Source: DASZJY01 sp036260255 (GTDB lineage Bacteria; Actinomycetota; Acidimicrobiia; Acidimicrobiales; AC-14). From it: DNA of 55,831 nt. Below, piece after piece: positions 44,801-52,910 of this stretch. The notes under the pieces are model-generated. The model had not been told where the DNA came from. It saw only the letters and a program-made list of their open reading frames with translations, and did no database searches. The stretch spans positions 1 to 55,831 of the forward strand of contig DATAAF010000006.1 in assembly GCA_036260255.1 (NCBI GenBank), read 5' to 3'. The position numbers were made by a program, and so were the translations under genes. Positions within the stretch are counted from its first letter, which is position 1, and each line of letters starts with the position of its first letter.

Positions 44801-45099
44801 AGCTCCCCCTCGCACTTGCGACAGATGCGGACCTTGCGGTCGCCGTCGAACCGGTACCCCACGCGGGTCGGCCCGCAGGTGGAGCAGAGGATGGCGACGT
44901 TGGCGACCGGGACGGGCATGTCCTTGTCGATGATCCCGGCCTGCATGGTGAGCCGCTGGGCCCGCTGGTGCTTCTTGGCCGTGTTCACGCCGTCGACGAT
45001 GACGGCGTTGCGCGAGGGAAGGGCGCGCATGACCTCGCCCTCCTTGCCTCGGTCCTTGCCGGTGAGCACCCGGACCCGATCGCCCTTCTTGAGCTTCAT
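44797..45099 (-). CDS. rplX: 50S ribosomal protein L24 with zinc-ribbon-like C-terminus
   Basis: An assembly initiator on 23S rRNA. The 100 residues begin with a KOW motif ('MKLKKGDRVRVLTGKDRGKE'), then 'NTAKKHQRAQRLTMQAGIID'. The C-terminal half carries two Cys pairs, 'ILCSTCGPTRVGYRF' and 'VRICRKCEGEL', a likely zinc ribbon that many L24 proteins lack. ATG 45099 overlaps the rplN stop by one base. Confidence 0.97.
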   Translation of the reverse strand: MKLKKGDRVRVLTGKDRGKEGEVMRALPSRNAVIVDGVNTAKKHQRAQRLTMQAGIIDKDMPVPVANVAILCSTCGPTRVGYRFDGDRKVRICRKCEGEL

Positions 45100-45467
45100 C
45101 ACAACACCTCGGGGGCGAGAGAGATGATCCTCATGAACTTCTTGTCGCGCAGCTCCCGCCCGACCGGCCCGAAGATGCGGGTGCCGCGCGGCTGGAGCTG
45201 GTCGTTGATGAGCACGGCGGCGTTCTCGTCGAAGCGGATGTACGAGCCGTCTGGACGACGCTTCTCCTTCTTGGTCCGCACGACCACGCACTTCACCACG
45301 TCTCCCCGCTTCACCGCGGTGCCCGGGATGGCGTCCTTCACGGTGGCGACGAAGATGTCGCCGATCGACGCGTAGCGGCGCTTGGAGCCGCCCAGCACCT
45401 TGATGCAGAGCACCTCCTTGGCGCCTGAGTTGTCGGCCACCCGCAGGCGGGACTCCTGCTGGATCAT
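45099..45467 (-). CDS. rplN: 50S ribosomal protein L14
   Basis: Forms bridges to the small subunit. The 122 residues are 'MIQQESRLRVADNSGAKEVL' onward with 'RYASIGDIFVATVKDAIPGT' and 'IFGPVGRELRDKKFMRIISL'. ATG 45467 overlaps the rpsQ stop by four bases (ATGA), which supports this start over longer in-frame ones. Confidence 0.98.
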   Translation of the reverse strand: MIQQESRLRVADNSGAKEVLCIKVLGGSKRRYASIGDIFVATVKDAIPGTAVKRGDVVKCVVVRTKKEKRRPDGSYIRFDENAAVLINDQLQPRGTRIFGPVGRELRDKKFMRIISLAPEVL

Positions 45468-45784
45468 CGGGCCCGCTCCAGCACCTCGACCACCCGCCAC
45501 CGCTTGAGCTTGGAGAGCGGGCGCGTCTCGCTCACGCGGACGCGGTCGCCGACCCTCAGGTCGTTGATCTCGTCGTGGGCCAGCACCCGCCTCGTGCGCT
45601 GGACGGTCTTGGCGTAGCGGGAGTGGCGCACCCGCTCCACGACGGCCACCACCGCCGTCTTGTCCATGGCGGTGGAGACGACGACGCCCTCGCGGACCTT
45701 GCGACGGTTGGGCCGACCGTCCGTCTGGGTGGGCTCTGCGGCCGGCGCCTGCGGCTGCTCGGGGACCGGCTGCTGGTCAGCCAC
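45464..45784 (-). CDS. rpsQ: 30S ribosomal protein S17 with N-terminal extension
   Basis: A primary 16S rRNA binder. GTG 45784 gives 106 residues. The OB-fold core starts near residue 27 ('NRRKVREGVVVSTAMDKTAV') and includes 'VLAHDEINDLRVGDRVRVSE'. The first 26 residues are Gln/Pro/Ala-rich ('MADQQPVPEQPQAPAAEPTQ') and should be disordered. It overlaps rpmC by eight bases. Confidence 0.95.
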   Translation of the reverse strand: MADQQPVPEQPQAPAAEPTQTDGRPNRRKVREGVVVSTAMDKTAVVAVVERVRHSRYAKTVQRTRRVLAHDEINDLRVGDRVRVSETRPLSKLKRWRVVEVLERAR

Positions 45785-46127
45785 TGCTCGACTCCTCGTC
45801 CTGACCGCCGGACCGACCTGCCTCGGCGCCCACGCCGGCGATGACCCCGCGGCGGCTTGCCTCGACACGGGCGCGGCGCCGGGCGGCCTCCTCCTCGGTA
45901 CGGGCCTGCTCGGCCGCCTCCTCCGCCTCGGCCGCCTCGATCTCCCGCTCCCGCAGGAGGGTCTTGATGCGGGCCACGTCGCGCTTCACCTGCGCGAGAC
46001 GGGCGTAATTGTCGAGCTGGCCGGTGACGTGCTGGAAGCGCAGGTTGAACAGCTCCTGACTGGCCTCGGCCAGGCGGTTCTCCAGCTCGTCGTCGTCCAT
46101 CTCGCGAAACTCCGCCGCCTTCGTCAC
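45777..46127 (-). CDS. rpmC: 50S ribosomal protein L29 with long C-terminal tail
   Basis: A tunnel-exit protein that helps dock targeting factors. GTG 46127 overlaps the rplP stop (GTGA). The core (about residues 1-66) has 'MDDDELENRLAEASQELFNL', 'RFQHVTGQLDNYARLAQVKR' and 'DVARIKTLLRERE'. It is followed by about 50 extra residues, first Glu/Ala/Arg-rich and probably helical ('AEAEEAAEQARTEEEAARRR'), then Gly/Ser-rich. Typical L29 proteins have 60-80 residues; this has 116. Confidence 0.93.
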   Translation of the reverse strand: MTKAAEFREMDDDELENRLAEASQELFNLRFQHVTGQLDNYARLAQVKRDVARIKTLLREREIEAAEAEEAAEQARTEEEAARRRARVEASRRGVIAGVGAEAGRSGGQDEESSSG

Positions 46128-46546
46128 GTCACGACCTCCTCGGAGCGCACGACGAACTTGGCCTTGATCGGCAGCTTCTGGATCGCCCGGTTCATGGCCT
46201 CGCGGGCCAGCTCCTCGTTCACGCCGGCCAGCTCGAACATCACCCGGCCGGGCTTCACCACCGCCACCCAGTGCTCGGGGTTCCCCTTGCCCGACCCCAT
46301 ACGGGTCTCGGCCGGCTTGGCCGTCACCGGCTTGTCGGGGAAGACGTTGATCCAGACCTTGCCGCCACGCTTGATGTGGCGGGTCATGGCGATACGGGCG
46401 GCCTCGATCTGGCGGGCAGTGATCCAGCCGGGCTCGAGGGCCTGGATCCCGAAGTCGCCGTAGGCGATCTGAGTGCCGCCCTTGGCCGTCCCGGTGCGCC
46501 GGCCCCGGTGCTGCTTGCGGTGCTTCACCCGCTTGGGCATCAGCAT
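46124..46546 (-). CDS. rplP: 50S ribosomal protein L16
   Basis: Organises the A-site architecture of the large subunit. The 140 residues start 'MLMPKRVKHRKQHRGRRTGT' and include 'WITARQIEAARIAMTRHIKR', 'INVFPDKPVTAKPAETRMGS' and 'VFELAGVNEELAREAMNRAI'. ATG 46546 lies two bases after rpsC. ATG 46540 is a possible alternative. Confidence 0.97.
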   Translation of the reverse strand: MLMPKRVKHRKQHRGRRTGTAKGGTQIAYGDFGIQALEPGWITARQIEAARIAMTRHIKRGGKVWINVFPDKPVTAKPAETRMGSGKGNPEHWVAVVKPGRVMFELAGVNEELAREAMNRAIQKLPIKAKFVVRSEEVVT

Positions 46547-46548
46547 GG

Positions 46549-47469
46549 TCAGTCGTCCCCCGTACGGAAGTGGGGCGCCTCGTGGTGCTGGCGGGTGCGC
46601 CGCTCGATCTCCTCCTCCTCGGCCAGCAGGCGCTCGAGCTCGGGATCGGCCTCCCGGATGACCGGCGCGGCCTCGGCGGCGGCGGCATCGTCGGCCGGGG
46701 GGGCGGCAGCCGCCTCCTCCTGGTCGGGGCGCCGGCGGCCACCACCGGCGGAGATGATGCGGCGGGGTCGGGCCTGGCCCGACGTCTCGCCGACCGCCAT
46801 GGCCGCCTCGCGCGAGATCTTGTCCTCGCCCGACGTGCGGTAGGGAAGGATGTCGCCCTTGTAGATCCAGACCTTCACGCCGATGCGCCCGAACGTCGTG
46901 CGGGCCTCGCGGAAGCCGTAGTCGATGTCGGAGCGCAAGGTGTGCAGGGGGACCCGTCCCTCCCGGTACCACTCGCTGCGCGCCATCTCGGAGCCGCCCA
47001 GCCGGCCCGAGCACTGCACCCGGATGCCCTGGGCGCCCGCCTTCTGCGCCGTCTGCACCGCCCGCTTCATGGCCCGGCGGAAGCTCACCCGCCCGGCCAG
47101 CTGGTCCGCCACCCCCTGGGCGATGAGGGCGGCGTCGAGCTCGGGCTGCTTGATCTCCTGGATGTTGAGCTGGATCTTGGCGTTGCCGGTCATCTTGGCG
47201 AGGTCGGCCCGGAGGCGGTCGGCCTCCGCCCCCCGGCGACCGATGACGATGCCGGGCCGGGCGGTGTGCACGTCGACGCGGAGCCGGTCACGGGTGCGCT
47301 CGATCTCGATGCGGCTGATGGCGGCGTGCGGGAGCTGGCGCATCAGGTAGTCGCGGATCTTCCAGTCCTCGACCAGGTAGTCGGTGTACTCCCGGGTGCT
47401 GAACCACCGCGACTTCCAGTCGGTGGTGACCCCGAGGCGGAACCCGTACGGATTGACTTTTTGACCCAT
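46549..47469 (-). CDS. rpsC: 30S ribosomal protein S3 with long acidic tail
   Basis: An mRNA-entry protein with helicase-like function. The N-terminal KH domain has 'HTARPGIVIGRRGAEADRLR', and the C-terminal domain 'RRAMKRAVQTAQKAGAQGIR' and 'RSDIDYGFREARTTFGRIGV'. The fold ends near residue 220. About 85 further residues are Ala/Glu-rich ('DQEEAAAAPPADDAAAAEAA', 'DPELERLLAEEEEIERRTRQ'). E. coli S3 has 233 residues; this has 306. ATG 47469, two bases after rplV. Confidence 0.96.
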   Translation of the reverse strand: MGQKVNPYGFRLGVTTDWKSRWFSTREYTDYLVEDWKIRDYLMRQLPHAAISRIEIERTRDRLRVDVHTARPGIVIGRRGAEADRLRADLAKMTGNAKIQLNIQEIKQPELDAALIAQGVADQLAGRVSFRRAMKRAVQTAQKAGAQGIRVQCSGRLGGSEMARSEWYREGRVPLHTLRSDIDYGFREARTTFGRIGVKVWIYKGDILPYRTSGEDKISREAAMAVGETSGQARPRRIISAGGGRRRPDQEEAAAAPPADDAAAAEAAPVIREADPELERLLAEEEEIERRTRQHHEAPHFRTGDD

Positions 47470-47471
47470 CG

Positions 47472-48155
47472 CTAGCTGTGCTCCTCTGCGGCTTCGCCGC
47501 TCCCGGGCGGGGCCTCGGGACCATCGTCGACCTGGGCCTCTGCGGCCTCCTCCGGCGCCGCTTCGGTGCCTTCGGCCGCCTCCGCGGGCGCTTCCTCGGC
47601 CGTGGGGACGGTCGCGTCGGCGGGGGCGTCGGCGGCGCCCCGGCGGCGGCGGGCCCGGCCGCTCTCCGCCTGGGCGCCCCGCCGGCGACCGCCGGTGACC
47701 GCGCCGGGGCGCTGGTCCCGCCGCCGCGAGAGCTCGGACTCGGGCAGGCGGCTCACGATCACGGTGATGTGGCAGGTGCGCTTGCGGATGCGAGTGGCCC
47801 GGCCGCGGGCCCGGGGGCGCCACCGCTTGAGCGTGGGGCCTTCGTCGGCGAAGCAGGCCGACACGAACAGCTCGTCGGACACCACCTGCTCGTTGTGCTC
47901 GGCGTTGGCGACCGCCGAGTCGAGGACCTTGGCCACCAGCCGGGCGGCGTCGCGGTCGGAGAACCGGAGGATCTCCTGGGCCCGCTCGACGTGGTGGCCG
48001 CGGACGAGGTCGAGGACCTCCCGCGCCTTGTACGGCGACACCCGCACGTACTTGGCCACCGCCTTGGCGCTGGCACCGGCGGCCGGCGCCGGGCGGGCCC
48101 GAGCGGAGTGGCGGTTCCGCAGCACCGGGCGCTCGTTGAGCTTCGGACCGGGCAC
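47472..48155 (-). CDS. rplV: 50S ribosomal protein L22 with long low-complexity tail
   Basis: Lines the peptide exit tunnel. The core (about residues 28-140) has 'AVAKYVRVSPYKAREVLDLV', 'ANAEHNEQVVSDELFVSACF' and 'RARGRATRIRKRTCHITVIV'. About 87 residues follow: first Arg/Gly-rich, then Ala/Glu/Pro-rich and acidic ('PTAEEAPAEAAEGTEAAPEE'). E. coli L22 has 110 residues; this has 227. GTG start 48155, two bases after rpsS. Confidence 0.95.
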   Translation of the reverse strand: MPGPKLNERPVLRNRHSARARPAPAAGASAKAVAKYVRVSPYKAREVLDLVRGHHVERAQEILRFSDRDAARLVAKVLDSAVANAEHNEQVVSDELFVSACFADEGPTLKRWRPRARGRATRIRKRTCHITVIVSRLPESELSRRRDQRPGAVTGGRRRGAQAESGRARRRRGAADAPADATVPTAEEAPAEAAEGTEAAPEEAAEAQVDDGPEAPPGSGEAAEEHS

Positions 48156-48157
48156 GT

Positions 48158-48436
48158 CTAACGCCTCCCCGCCCGCTCCTGGCCGGCGTGGTAGCGGAAC
48201 GTCCGGGTGAGGGCGAACTCACCCAGCTTGTGGCCGACCATCGACTCGGTGATGTACACGGGCACGTGCTTGCGCCCGTCGTGAACGGCCACCGTGTGGC
48301 CGACCATGTCGGGGATGATCGTCGAGCGGCGCGACCAGGTCTTGATGACGCGCTTCTCGCCCCTCGAGTTGAGGTCGTCGATCTTCTTGAGCAGGTGCTC
48401 GTCGACGAACGGCCCCTTCTTGAGACTCCTTGCCAC
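48158..48436 (-). CDS. rpsS: 30S ribosomal protein S19
   Basis: A head protein near the A-site tRNA. The 92 residues are standard: 'MARSLKKGPFVDEHLLKKID', 'WSRRSTIIPDMVGHTVAVHD', 'VGHKLGEFALTRTFRYHAG'. It lies three bases after rplB. Confidence 0.98.
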   Translation of the reverse strand: MARSLKKGPFVDEHLLKKIDDLNSRGEKRVIKTWSRRSTIIPDMVGHTVAVHDGRKHVPVYITESMVGHKLGEFALTRTFRYHAGQERAGRR

Positions 48437-48439
48437 TTC

Positions 48440-49276
48440 CTACCTCCGGGCGCCGCGCGACCGGCGGCGACGGATGATCAGCTGCTGGGACGGCTTGGTG
48501 GCGTCCCGGGTGCGGCCCTCGGCCTTGCCCCACGGCGACACCGGGTGGCGACCGCCCGACGACTTGCCCTCGCCACCGCCGAGCGGGTGGTCGACCGGGT
48601 TCATGGCCACACCCCTGGTCTGCGGACGCACGCCCTTCCACCGGTTCCGCCCGGCCTTGCCGATCGACACCAGCTCGGCCTCGGGGTTGCCGACCTCGCC
48701 GACTGTGGCCCTGCAGTCGATCGGAACCCGCCGCATCTCGGTGCTGGGCAGGCGAAGGGAGGCGAAGTCGCCCTCCTTGGCCACCAGCTGGATGCTGGCC
48801 CCCGCCCCCCGGCCGATGCGTCCGCCGGCGCCCGGCTTCAGCTCGACGTTGTGCACGGTGGTGCCCACCGGGATGTAGCGAAGCGGCAGCGCGTTCCCCG
48901 GGCGGATCTCGGCCTTCTGGCCGCTCTGGAGGATGTCGCCGACCTTCACGCGGGCGGGGGCGAGGATGTAGCGCTTCTCCCCGTCCAGGTAGTGAAGCAG
49001 TGCGATGCGGGCGTTGCGGTTGGGGTCGCGCTCGATGGCGGCGACCTTGGCGGGTACGCCGTCCTTGTCCCGCTTGAAGTCGATGACGCGGTAGCGCCGC
49101 TTGTGACCGCCGCCCCGGTGGCGGGCGGTCATGCGGCCGTAGTTGTTGCGCCCGCCCGAGGCCGGCCGGGGGGCGAGCAGCGACTTCTCCGGCTCCGACT
49201 TGGTGACCTCGGCGTAGTCCGAGACGGTCTGGAAGCGGCGGCCGGCGCTGGTGGGGTTGCGCTTGCGGAGGGGCAT
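48440..49276 (-). CDS. rplB: 50S ribosomal protein L2
   Basis: Essential for the peptidyl-transferase centre. ATG 49276 gives 278 residues starting 'MPLRKRNPTSAGRRFQTVSD'. It includes 'GRMTARHRGGGHKRRYRVID', 'GRGAGASIQLVAKEGDFASL' and the loop with the conserved His in 'GVAMNPVDHPLGGGEGKSSG'. The C-terminus is Arg-rich. Eight bases after rplW. Confidence 0.98.
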   Translation of the reverse strand: MPLRKRNPTSAGRRFQTVSDYAEVTKSEPEKSLLAPRPASGGRNNYGRMTARHRGGGHKRRYRVIDFKRDKDGVPAKVAAIERDPNRNARIALLHYLDGEKRYILAPARVKVGDILQSGQKAEIRPGNALPLRYIPVGTTVHNVELKPGAGGRIGRGAGASIQLVAKEGDFASLRLPSTEMRRVPIDCRATVGEVGNPEAELVSIGKAGRNRWKGVRPQTRGVAMNPVDHPLGGGEGKSSGGRHPVSPWGKAEGRTRDATKPSQQLIIRRRRSRGARR

Positions 49277-49284
49277 GGTCGGTC

Positions 49285-49575
49285 CTAGGTCTCGAACAGG
49301 TCGATGCGGGCGCCGGGCGCGAGGGTGACGACGGCCCGCTTGGTGTCGGGACGCTTGCCGAAGGTGAACTGGCGGCGGTTCCGCTTGCGCTTGCCCTTGC
49401 GGTTGAGCGTGTTCACCTTCTCGACCCGGACGTTGAAGATGGACTCCACCGCGTCTCGGATCTCGATCTTGGAGGCGCGGGGGTCGACCACGAACGTGTA
49501 CACGCCGTTGTCGAGCAGCGCATAGGACTTCTCGCTGACGACGGGGCGGATGACGATGTCCCGGGGCTCCTTCAT
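49285..49575 (-). CDS. rplW: 50S ribosomal protein L23
   Basis: A tunnel-exit protein that docks trigger factor and SRP. The 96 residues include 'RDIVIRPVVSEKSYALLDNG', 'VYTFVVDPRASKIEIRDAVE' and 'VEKVNTLNRKGKRKRNRRQF'. It overlaps rplD by four bases (ATGA). Confidence 0.98.
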   Translation of the reverse strand: MKEPRDIVIRPVVSEKSYALLDNGVYTFVVDPRASKIEIRDAVESIFNVRVEKVNTLNRKGKRKRNRRQFTFGKRPDTKRAVVTLAPGARIDLFET

Positions 49576-50279
49576 CCGTACTCACCTCGCACCGGCATAT
49601 CCCAGTCGTGCTCGTCGGGGGCGCCGCCCGACGGTGGCGCCGGCTCAGCCGGGCCCTGGGGCTCCGCCGCCTCGGCGCCGGGAAGCGTCGCCCGGGTGAA
49701 CACGATCCAGTCGCTGCACAGCACGTCGTAGGCGTTGAGCTCCGAGGCGGCCAGCACGTGGACGTCGGGCAGGTTGCGGAACGACAGGGCGGCGTTGTCG
49801 TCGTCGGGACCGAGGACGATCAGCACCCGTCCGTCGAGGCCGAGGGCGGAGAGCGCGGCCCTGGCGTCCTTCGTGCGGGGGGCGTCGAACGCCCAGGAGT
49901 CGACGACGACGATCCTGCCGTCGCCGGCCCGGTCGGAGAGGGCCGAGCGCAGGGCCAGCCGCACCATCTTCTTGGGCGTGCGCTGGCGGTAGCTGCGGGG
50001 CTTGGGCCCGAGGGCGACACCGCCGCCCCGCCAGTGGGGGGCGCGGACCGAGCCCTGGCGGGCCCGTCCGGACCCCTTCTGGCGCCACGGCTTGCGCCCG
50101 CCGCCGGCGACCTCGGCACGGGTGAGCGTGCTCTGCGAGCCCGACCGGGCGGCGGCCAGCTGGGCGGTCACGACCTGGTGCATCACCGCCACGTTGGGAG
50201 TGACCTCGAACACCGCCGGATCGAGGGCGACCGAGCCGGCCTGCTCGCCCGTGGGCTGGCGGACGTCGACGGTGGGCAT
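49572..50279 (-). CDS. rplD: 50S ribosomal protein L4 with C-terminal extension
   Basis: A tunnel protein; in E. coli it is also the repressor of the S10 operon. ATG 50279 gives 235 residues. Core blocks: 'RAEVAGGGRKPWRQKGSGRA', 'APHWRGGGVALGPKPRSYRQ' and 'PDVHVLAASELNAYDVLCSD'. A tail of about 35 residues after 'WIVFTRATLPG' is Pro/Glu/Gly-rich ('AEPQGPAEPAPPSGGAPDEH'). Two bases after rplC. Confidence 0.97.
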   Translation of the reverse strand: MPTVDVRQPTGEQAGSVALDPAVFEVTPNVAVMHQVVTAQLAAARSGSQSTLTRAEVAGGGRKPWRQKGSGRARQGSVRAPHWRGGGVALGPKPRSYRQRTPKKMVRLALRSALSDRAGDGRIVVVDSWAFDAPRTKDARAALSALGLDGRVLIVLGPDDDNAALSFRNLPDVHVLAASELNAYDVLCSDWIVFTRATLPGAEAAEPQGPAEPAPPSGGAPDEHDWDMPVRGEYG

Positions 50280-50281
50280 CG

Positions 50282-50941
50282 CTACACGACCTCCCGCCCG
50301 GCCCGTTTGGCCTTGACCGCCTCGCGGATCAACACCAAGCCGCCCCGAGGACCGGGCACCGCTCCCTTGAGCAGCACCAGCTCGCGCTCCGGGTCGGCCT
50401 GGACGACCTCGAGGTTGAGCGTGGTCACCCGCTCGGCCCCCATCCGGCCCGCCATGCGCGTCCCCTTGAAGACCCGGGACGGAGTGGCGCAGGCGCCGAT
50501 GGCGCCGGGCGCCCGGTGGACCTTGTGGGCGCCGTGGGCGGCGCCCAGCCCACCGAAGTTGTGGCGCTGCATGACACCGGTGAAGCCCTTGCCCTTGCTG
50601 ACGGCGGTGACGTCGACCCGCTCGCCCGCCGTCCAGAGGTCGGCGGTCAGCTCCTCGCCGACCCGGTAGTTGGCAGTGTCGTCCAGGCGGAGCTCGACGA
50701 GGTGCTTTCCCGGCTCGACGCCGGCCTTGGCGAAGTGGCCGGCCTCGGGTTTGGTCAGGCGGGAGGGCTTGGTGAAGCCGGTGGTGACCTGGACCGCGCT
50801 GTAGCCGTCCGACTGCGGTGTCTTCACCTGCACCACCCGGCACGGCGCGACGCGCACGACCGTCACCGGGATGGCCCGGTTCTGGTCGTCCCAGACCTGG
50901 GTCATGCCGATCTTCTCGCCGACGATCGCCTTGGATGCCAT
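50282..50941 (-). CDS. rplC: 50S ribosomal protein L3
   Basis: An early-assembly protein near the peptidyl-transferase centre. The 219 residues include 'GEKIGMTQVWDDQNRAIPVT', 'VSKGKGFTGVMQRHNFGGLG' with the methylated-Gln region, and 'PSRVFKGTRMAGRMGAERVT'. It is separated from rpsJ by 211 bases, an unusually wide gap in this operon that holds a possible promoter. Confidence 0.98.
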   Translation of the reverse strand: MASKAIVGEKIGMTQVWDDQNRAIPVTVVRVAPCRVVQVKTPQSDGYSAVQVTTGFTKPSRLTKPEAGHFAKAGVEPGKHLVELRLDDTANYRVGEELTADLWTAGERVDVTAVSKGKGFTGVMQRHNFGGLGAAHGAHKVHRAPGAIGACATPSRVFKGTRMAGRMGAERVTTLNLEVVQADPERELVLLKGAVPGPRGGLVLIREAVKAKRAGREVV

Positions 50942-51097
50942 CTGTGGTGTGTCGCCTCGGGCCTCACGCGAACGCTCCGCACGGGCGTTGCGGTCCCGGC
51001 GGAGCGATGGATGGGTTGTGCCTCGGGGTACCGGCAGGGGACGGCCACCGAGGACGTCGAACTGGGTGACGGAGCACGCAGGCTCCCCGACAGACGG

Positions 51098-51103
51098 AGT
51101 ATA
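51098..51103 (-). promoter_or_regulatory. Possible -10 box for rplC
   Basis: On the minus strand the six bases read TATACT, one of the few strong -10-like hexamers in this very GC-rich half. It sits in the 211-base rpsJ-rplC gap and would give a leader of about 150 bases. No convincing -35 box lies 16-18 bases upstream, so support is weak. Confidence 0.3.
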
Positions 51104-51152
51104 GCGGCCGGTAGCCGCGGTCCCGACCAGCCGAGCCTCGGCCGGACCGGCG

Positions 51153-51467
51153 TCAGGCCTGTTGGATCTTTATCTCGATGTCGACGCCCGCCGGCAGGTC
51201 GAGCCGCTGCAGGGAGTCGACCGTCTTGGGGCTGGGCTCGAGGATGTCGAGCAGGCGCTTGTGGACTCGCATCTCGAAGTGCTCGCGCGAGTCCTTGTCC
51301 TTGTGGGGCGAGCGAATGACCGTCCAGCGCCGCATCTCGGTGGGCAAGGGCACCGGCCCCCGCACCTGGGCCTGGGTGCGCACGACCGTCTCCACGATCT
51401 TCTTCGTCGACTGGTCGACGATCTCGTGGTCGTACGCCTTGAGCCGGATGCGGATCTTCTGAGCCAC
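51153..51467 (-). CDS. rpsJ: 30S ribosomal protein S10
   Basis: A head protein and the NusE transcription factor. GTG 51467 gives 104 residues: 'MAQKIRIRLKAYDHEIVDQS', 'RGPVPLPTEMRRWTVIRSPH', 'SREHFEMRVHKRLLDILEPS'. It stands alone: 219 bases after tuf and 211 before rplC, with palindromes on the tuf side. I infer separate transcription units or internal control here. Confidence 0.97.
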   Translation of the reverse strand: MAQKIRIRLKAYDHEIVDQSTKKIVETVVRTQAQVRGPVPLPTEMRRWTVIRSPHKDKDSREHFEMRVHKRLLDILEPSPKTVDSLQRLDLPAGVDIEIKIQQA

Positions 51468-51487
51468 TGCTCGCTTCGCTCCCTCAT

Positions 51488-51519
51488 CCGGGGGGCTCCA
51501 CCCCCCGGACACCCCCCGG
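51488..51519. repeat. Dispersed G/C palindrome, copy 3 (upstream of rpsJ)
   Basis: Arms CCGGGGGG and CCCCCCGG around CTCCA (51488-51508), followed by AC-A and a second C-run ending CCGG. It has the same orientation as the copy inside the UDG gene. It lies 21 bases upstream of the rpsJ start, so on the mRNA it would sit in or near the ribosome-loading region. Confidence 0.75.
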
Positions 51520-51619
51520 AACCATTCCCGGAAGGTGTTTCTCTTGTTCTATCTCATTGCCGGGAGGGCGGCAGCCCGACCGGCCCGACAAGCGCCAGCT
51601 TGTCGGCTGTTCGAGCAGC

Positions 51620-51640
51620 CGCCCGGCCGACGGCCGGGCG
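51620..51640. repeat. Palindrome in the tuf-rpsJ gap
   Basis: CGCCCGGCCG, A, CGGCCGGGCG: a perfect ten-base inverted repeat around one base, 20 bases beyond the palindrome that follows tuf. It is different in sequence from the dispersed family. With its neighbour it could form a tandem terminator for the str operon. Confidence 0.5.
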
Positions 51641-51650
51641 ACCACGCAGT

Positions 51651-51683
51651 TGGGGGGCACTCGGGGGGCGGAGCCCCCCGAGG
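51651..51683. repeat. Dispersed G/C palindrome, copy 4 (just after tuf)
   Basis: A TGGGGGG run, CA, then CTCGGGGGGC, GGA, GCCCCCCGAG (51660-51682): a perfect ten-base stem. It begins four bases after the tuf stop codon and has the same orientation as the copy after infA. A terminator role is plausible, but there is no T-run. Confidence 0.78.
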
Positions 51684-51686
51684 TCG

Positions 51687-52874
<1,188 letters not shown>

Positions 52875-52910
52875 GACGAGACTCCTGAATCCTTGCTCGG
52901 TTCTTGCTTC

